Below, one piece after another: positions 59,761 through 64,000 of a DNA stretch of 64,000 bases. Position 1 is the stretch's first letter. Each line of letters opens with the position of its first letter. The position numbers and the translations under genes are program-made. This DNA is from Brevipalpus yothersi (Eukaryota > Arthropoda > Arachnida > Trombidiformes > Tenuipalpidae). Below the pieces are notes generated by a model. It ran no database searches. It was given only the letters and a program-made list of their open reading frames with translations, and was not told the DNA's origin. The DNA lies in NCBI GenBank assembly GCA_003956705.1, contig QZCP01000088.1, positions 20,346 to 84,345 on the forward strand, read 5' to 3'.

Positions 59761-60082
59761 TTTCTTAATTGGAATAATTAATCAAATTATTAGTTAAAAA
59801 AAATGTAATTGAAATTAAATTTCATTTTGGAGCTCAAAGTATCGATACTTTAAAATGTATCGATATTTTTTTTAATGTGTACAAGTAACGCCATCTTACA
59901 TTCATTTGAGATACTCAATAAATTTTGATTTTGATTTGATTTCAATTTCAATTTTTTTTCTAAAGATTCATGTTTAATTGGGTGATATTTGTTATTAATT
60001 GTGACACTAATTGTCATTTAAATTGGGCACCAATGAGCTGAATTATAGTGGAGTGTATAATAGCCAAGTGCTTGTTCCTCTG
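59761..60082 (+). promoter_or_regulatory. Region upstream of RAPGEF with two TATCGATA elements
   Basis: TATCGATA occurs at 59840-59847 and 59858-59865. The first sits in a 16-bp perfect palindrome, 59836-59851. TATCGATA is the Drosophila DRE (DREF/BEAF-32) core-promoter word. Both copies lie ~220-240 bp before the first ATG of the PDZ-GEF frame. Promoter function is inferred by analogy. Candidate splice acceptors at about 60053 and 60064 would instead make the first ATG internal. Confidence 0.5.
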
Positions 60083-61411
60083 ATGGCCACCTACGAGGGT
60101 GAATTTCATATGCTCGATTTTAGTGGTCTGATAGAGTCAATCGGTGATGACGATGATGATGTTTTAAATGATGTGTGGCCCTCAGTTCTACAAGAGCCTG
60201 AGCCTGAATTCATTAAACATGAATCAGAGGATGGTAAAGTTGTCCTCATCACCGAGTCATCCTCACTCGATGGTCAACCGAAAGCACATATCATCATACG
60301 AGTGAGTATTCATTTTTCCCAGTATAAATTGGCATCTCATGTCGCCCATAGAGACATGGGAGGGATTTTTCATCTAAGCAGCATACATTATAAATATATA
60401 TGTACCTCAATCATGTGCCACTTGCTGTGTTATCTAGTTTTGAGAATAATCATCAATGATGATCACGTCATCCTTGCTCATCGAGGTCTTAATTGATCCA
60501 TGAATACGAACCTAGGCTATCTGAATGTGATTTTCTCAAGCTAATTTGAGCGTAAAATATCATGCTTATTTTGTTTCCGGTGCGCTCGATACTCAATACT
60601 TTTTTCTCTCTCTCTTTCTCTTTCTCACTCCCCCTCAGGGTACTCCTGATAGGCTTCTTTTTGGGCTTCTCGATTTCGATTCTTCAGACCCATATTATAT
60701 CGAGGACTTCCTGCTGACCTACAGAATTTTTATGCCTTCAAATTTGCCTGATGTAAATAAGCTCAAAAATGGCATTTCCCTCATCAATGGAATGGACCAA
60801 ATATGTTCCACTCTTCTTTCCTGGTTTGATGAGCCAGGCCTACGAGACAAAGTCATCAAAATCGTCCTCACTTGGATAAATAATTATGATTTAGATTTTG
60901 AACTGATGGCTCAAGAAAATCTTGGCAGAAAGTTTTTGGATGTTTTCGAATCAAAACTTTCCGCCAATCCATCTCTTTCAACCCAATTAAGATTGCTCCA
61001 CATAGCCCTCTCAACCAAAGCTAAGATAAGAAATATAACCATAACTCGATCGAATCGAGACGAAGAAGTGCTTCATTTCTCTGTTCTTGGAGGTTATGAG
61101 AGGGGCTATGGTATTTTTGTATCCAAAGTTGATCCCGGATCTAAAGCAGAGTTGCTTGGCCTTAAAAGAGGCGATCAAATTTTGGAAGTCAATGGAATCA
61201 ATTTCACTATCATATCTCACGTCAAAGCCTTAGATGTTCTGAGATCCACTACTCATTTGCAGATAACCGCAAAGTACAATCCCTTTGTGTTCAGAGAATT
61301 GATAAGTCTTCCTGAAGGTGAGATACTAACTTCCTTTCGCTACTTTTTCGCTCGAACTGCTCTACCATCGAATCACACTCGACGTGTGAAGAACTCATTT
61401 CATTTGATTCT

Positions 61412-61467
<56 letters not shown>

Positions 61468-64000
61468 CTCCTATTTATCATCTCAGGTTCAAAGAGTAAA
61501 AAATTCTCGATTTCATCAACATTGTTACCAAATTTCTATGGTTCGCCTTCGAATAAGACATTCCAGCGAAAAGGGAAAGGTCAAGTTTCTGCCACCAATT
61601 CTAGTGGAAGTGGAACCAAGATAAAGCGTGCCTTACCAAAATTTGCCAGCTTCATTTCAAAGCATCTTCCTAATGTTTACTTTGAAAGCTATGTCCTTAA
61701 TCATTCAGAGGTTGACTCGTGTGTGAACACGGAAAGCTCTTCGAAGGTCCTCAGTCATCGTTCATTGTCAAATCCCGCTCTCCACTCTCTTATGTCTAAT
61801 AATCTCGGCGACTCATATGATTTAGATCTGTGCTCAAATCCTCCTCATGTCATAAGAGTCTTCAATGCTCTCAATGGTGACTCAAGATATCTCCTCATCC
61901 ACGAAGAAACAACAGCTAGAGAAGTGGTCATGGTTAGTGTTCGAGAATTTAGTCTGTGTCAATCATCTTCAGGAAAAGGTGAAACTGGCTCAGCTAAATC
62001 CTCCCTCAATTATGCTCTCTACGAAGTTTCTGTTGTTCCAGAGGTAAATTTTTTCCTTTTTTCCCTTACTCGTCTCGCCATTACTGCTATCAAAATAATT
62101 CAGTTTCTTTGCAATATTAATCACCATCATCTCATTTGTATACTATATTTCCGTTTGTTCATAGGCAAATAATGCTATCAAGCAGAGGCGTCTATCCGAT
62201 CAAGTGAATCATTTGGCGGAGAAAGCCTCTCTGGTATCGAGATATTATATCAAAGAAAACAGTAATCCTCTACTCTCAGCTAGTTCTACTACGTCTAACA
62301 ATTCAACCAACGATGCCGTTGCGGCTGAAATATTGAAAGACTGCCCCCTTCCCATACATTTATTCGCTCTTAACTCCACGGTCCTTGCTATCGAACTAAC
62401 TCTTCATGATTTCAACATTTTTCGCTGTATCGAACCTCAATCCTTCATATTCGACCTCTTTGACCTCAAGAGCAACATAGAATCTATTGATGATAAATGG
62501 AAGAAAGAGCTTAGTGAGTTTGAATCTCTCAGCAACAAGGAAATGTTCTGGGTAATCAACAGTATCCTTCAAGAATCTAGTATGCTCAAAAGAGTGAAAA
62601 TCATAAAGTATTTTATCAAAGTTGCCAATATATGCCGTCATTTGCATAACTACAATTCCTTGTTTGCTATTCTTTCTGGCCTTGGACATGGTTCCGTTCA
62701 GCGTCTCAAGGGAACCTGGGATAAACTTCCTACCAAATATAACAAACTTCTCAAGAATCTCCAAAGCTTGATGGACCCTTCTAGAAATATGTTAAACTAT
62801 AGAGGAGAAGTTAACTCATGTGATCCTCCAGTGATTCCCTTCTTCCCTCTCGTAAAGAAAGACTTGACTTTTATTCATTTGGCTCACCCGACCACCGATG
62901 AGTTGGAGCTAGTGAATTTTGATAAACTAAGAATGATATCAAAAGAGATCCGGAACATAATGAACATGTCCTCCTCCCAATATTCTCTTGGCTCTTCTTA
63001 TGCGAATCTACTTAGCAGTCATGGCTTCACAGGAACAAATTGTTACTCAAAGGACTATACTTCTGGGCCTGGATTGATGGGAGGAGTACCGCTACCTCCT
63101 CCTCCTCCCATAGCCGCACCCGCCTCAGCTACATCTGTGAAAAGGATGTTTGAAGAATCTCTCATGAGAAAGAAAGTCAAGCACTATCTCGCTCAAAGTT
63201 TTTCCAATATCAATTATGACGAGGACGCTCTTCTTGTCAAGTCTCTTGAGTTGGAAGGTGGACAAAACGGTAGTCTACAGGGTCAGTCGAGCAATTGCAG
63301 CTCATCTCGAAATTCTTTGAATATCAATTCATCAAAACAAAATCATCCTTCGCCCACTCTCTCATCAGCCTCTTCCGGTTCTTCCTCTGGTCGTTTAAAA
63401 TTCGGTGCAGAATCACCCCAGCAGCTTCGTAAGCTGTTAAGCCTCAGTGAGGTTGAATATAATCGAAATAACGCCAAAAGTATTTTGTCTCATCAAAATC
63501 AGCTCTCATCTAGCCAAAGAAATCATCTTCCACGATCCAAGAATCATATCAATACAAACAGCTCTTCCACGCACACGAGATCTGTCAGCGAGGGATCGCC
63601 TGCTAACTTTGTCCAGAATGCTGTCACTCGCCCCACTAATCCCACTGTGCCCCTTCCTATTGAGTCTTCATCTGTCACTAATCTGAGAAGAGTCAATGCT
63701 CTTCATCAAGCGGCTACCTCGATAGGACTTCATCATCAATCTTCTAATCCTCTGCCACTGCCAGCGACAATGATTCATCCAAACTCATATTCTTCCTCAT
63801 CCACAGTGTCCTACTCAACCTATCCAAACAGTCAGAATCACACCTCTTCCCTCAACTTTAGACCTCGACCTCCCGATTATGATGAAGCTCTTCTCCGTAA
63901 ACATAACGTTAAGCTAGCCAATCTTGCATGTAACACAGTTGTCCGTCATCAATTTCCTCCTGGGCCATCTTCTCCAAACAGTGTCGCAGTGGCAAATCCT
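60083..64000 (+). CDS. RAPGEF2: RAPGEF2/6-type Rap guanine-nucleotide exchange factor (PDZ-GEF), 3' end outside window
   Basis: Exchange factor that activates Rap GTPases at cell junctions. Exons 60083-60301, 60639-61317, 61487-62043 and 62165 to the window end; 1097 codons, still open. Order: acidic N-terminus; REM/RasGEF-N domain (EDFLLTYRIFMPS, GLRDKVIKIVLTWI); PDZ domain (YGIFVSKVDPGSKAELLGLKRGDQILEVNG); Ras-association domain (HVIRVFNALNGDSRYLLI); CDC25 catalytic domain (DCPLPIHLFALNST, TLHDFNIFRCIEPQSFI, MLKRVKIIKYF, SRNMLNYRGEVNS, FFPLVKKDLTFIHL); and a Ser/Pro/His-rich tail with RPPDYDEAL, a PPxY. The cyclic-nucleotide-binding-like domain that precedes REM in animal homologues is not seen; it may lie in exons beyond the retroelement or be absent. 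The start at 60083 is the first ATG but may be internal. Confidence 0.93.
61416..61462. repeat. (CT)n microsatellite in RAPGEF intron
   Basis: About 46 bp of CT, 24 bp upstream of exon 3, where it may serve as part of the pyrimidine tract of the acceptor. Confidence 0.93.

Overview
The window is nuclear DNA of an invertebrate animal. Genes carry spliceosomal introns (GTAAGT-type donors, pyrimidine-tract acceptors), the base composition is AT-rich, and conserved animal genes are present. Nicotinic receptor subunits, a MOLO-1/TPM membrane protein, a tachylectin-4/fucolectin-type (FTP) lectin and a PDZ-GEF together suggest an arthropod. A chelicerate such as an acariform mite is my best guess, but that is inference only. 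All exon models below were built by hand from splice sites and reading frame; every complete model sums to a whole number of codons.

Layout. 1-2.7 kb: 5' part of a nicotinic acetylcholine receptor (nAChR) alpha-like subunit on the minus strand, running off the left edge. 3.25-11.9 kb: a complete non-alpha nAChR subunit on the plus strand, head-to-head with the first and sharing its exon plan. 12-24 kb: gene-poor DNA with many (GA)n/(CT)n tracts, one arm of a ~480 bp inverted dispersed repeat and the last exons of a possible unknown gene. 24.1-25.2 kb: KRR1. 25.8-30.0 kb: a MOLO1/TPM-domain membrane protein whose third intron holds a complete seven-exon secreted lectin gene on the opposite strand. 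30.7-32.7 kb: CARM1. 34.6-36.3 kb: a small EF-hand protein, convergent with AHCY (36.8-38.3 kb, minus), which has a MITE-like foldback element ~200 bp upstream. 39.7-40.8 kb: tetraspanin (minus), divergent from FAN1 (41.9-44.9 kb, plus). 45.5-48.8 kb: a 1037-residue secreted, disordered protein that I do not recognise. 49.3-50.9 kb: a MINPP1-like histidine phosphatase (minus) with altered catalytic motifs. 52.6-59.7 kb: an intronless mobile block with an intact 1.2-kilo-residue APE-endonuclease/reverse-transcriptase ORF and two zinc-finger ORFs, one on the opposite strand. 60.1-64 kb: RAPGEF2/6 (PDZ-GEF), running off the right edge.

Functional themes. There are two linked nAChR subunits plus a candidate nAChR auxiliary protein ~14 kb away. 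KRR1, CARM1, AHCY and FAN1 are housekeeping genes: AHCY removes the S-adenosylhomocysteine that inhibits methyltransferases such as CARM1. The most unusual structures are the nested lectin, the retroelement with an opposing zinc-finger ORF, and the catalytically odd MINPP1 homologue.
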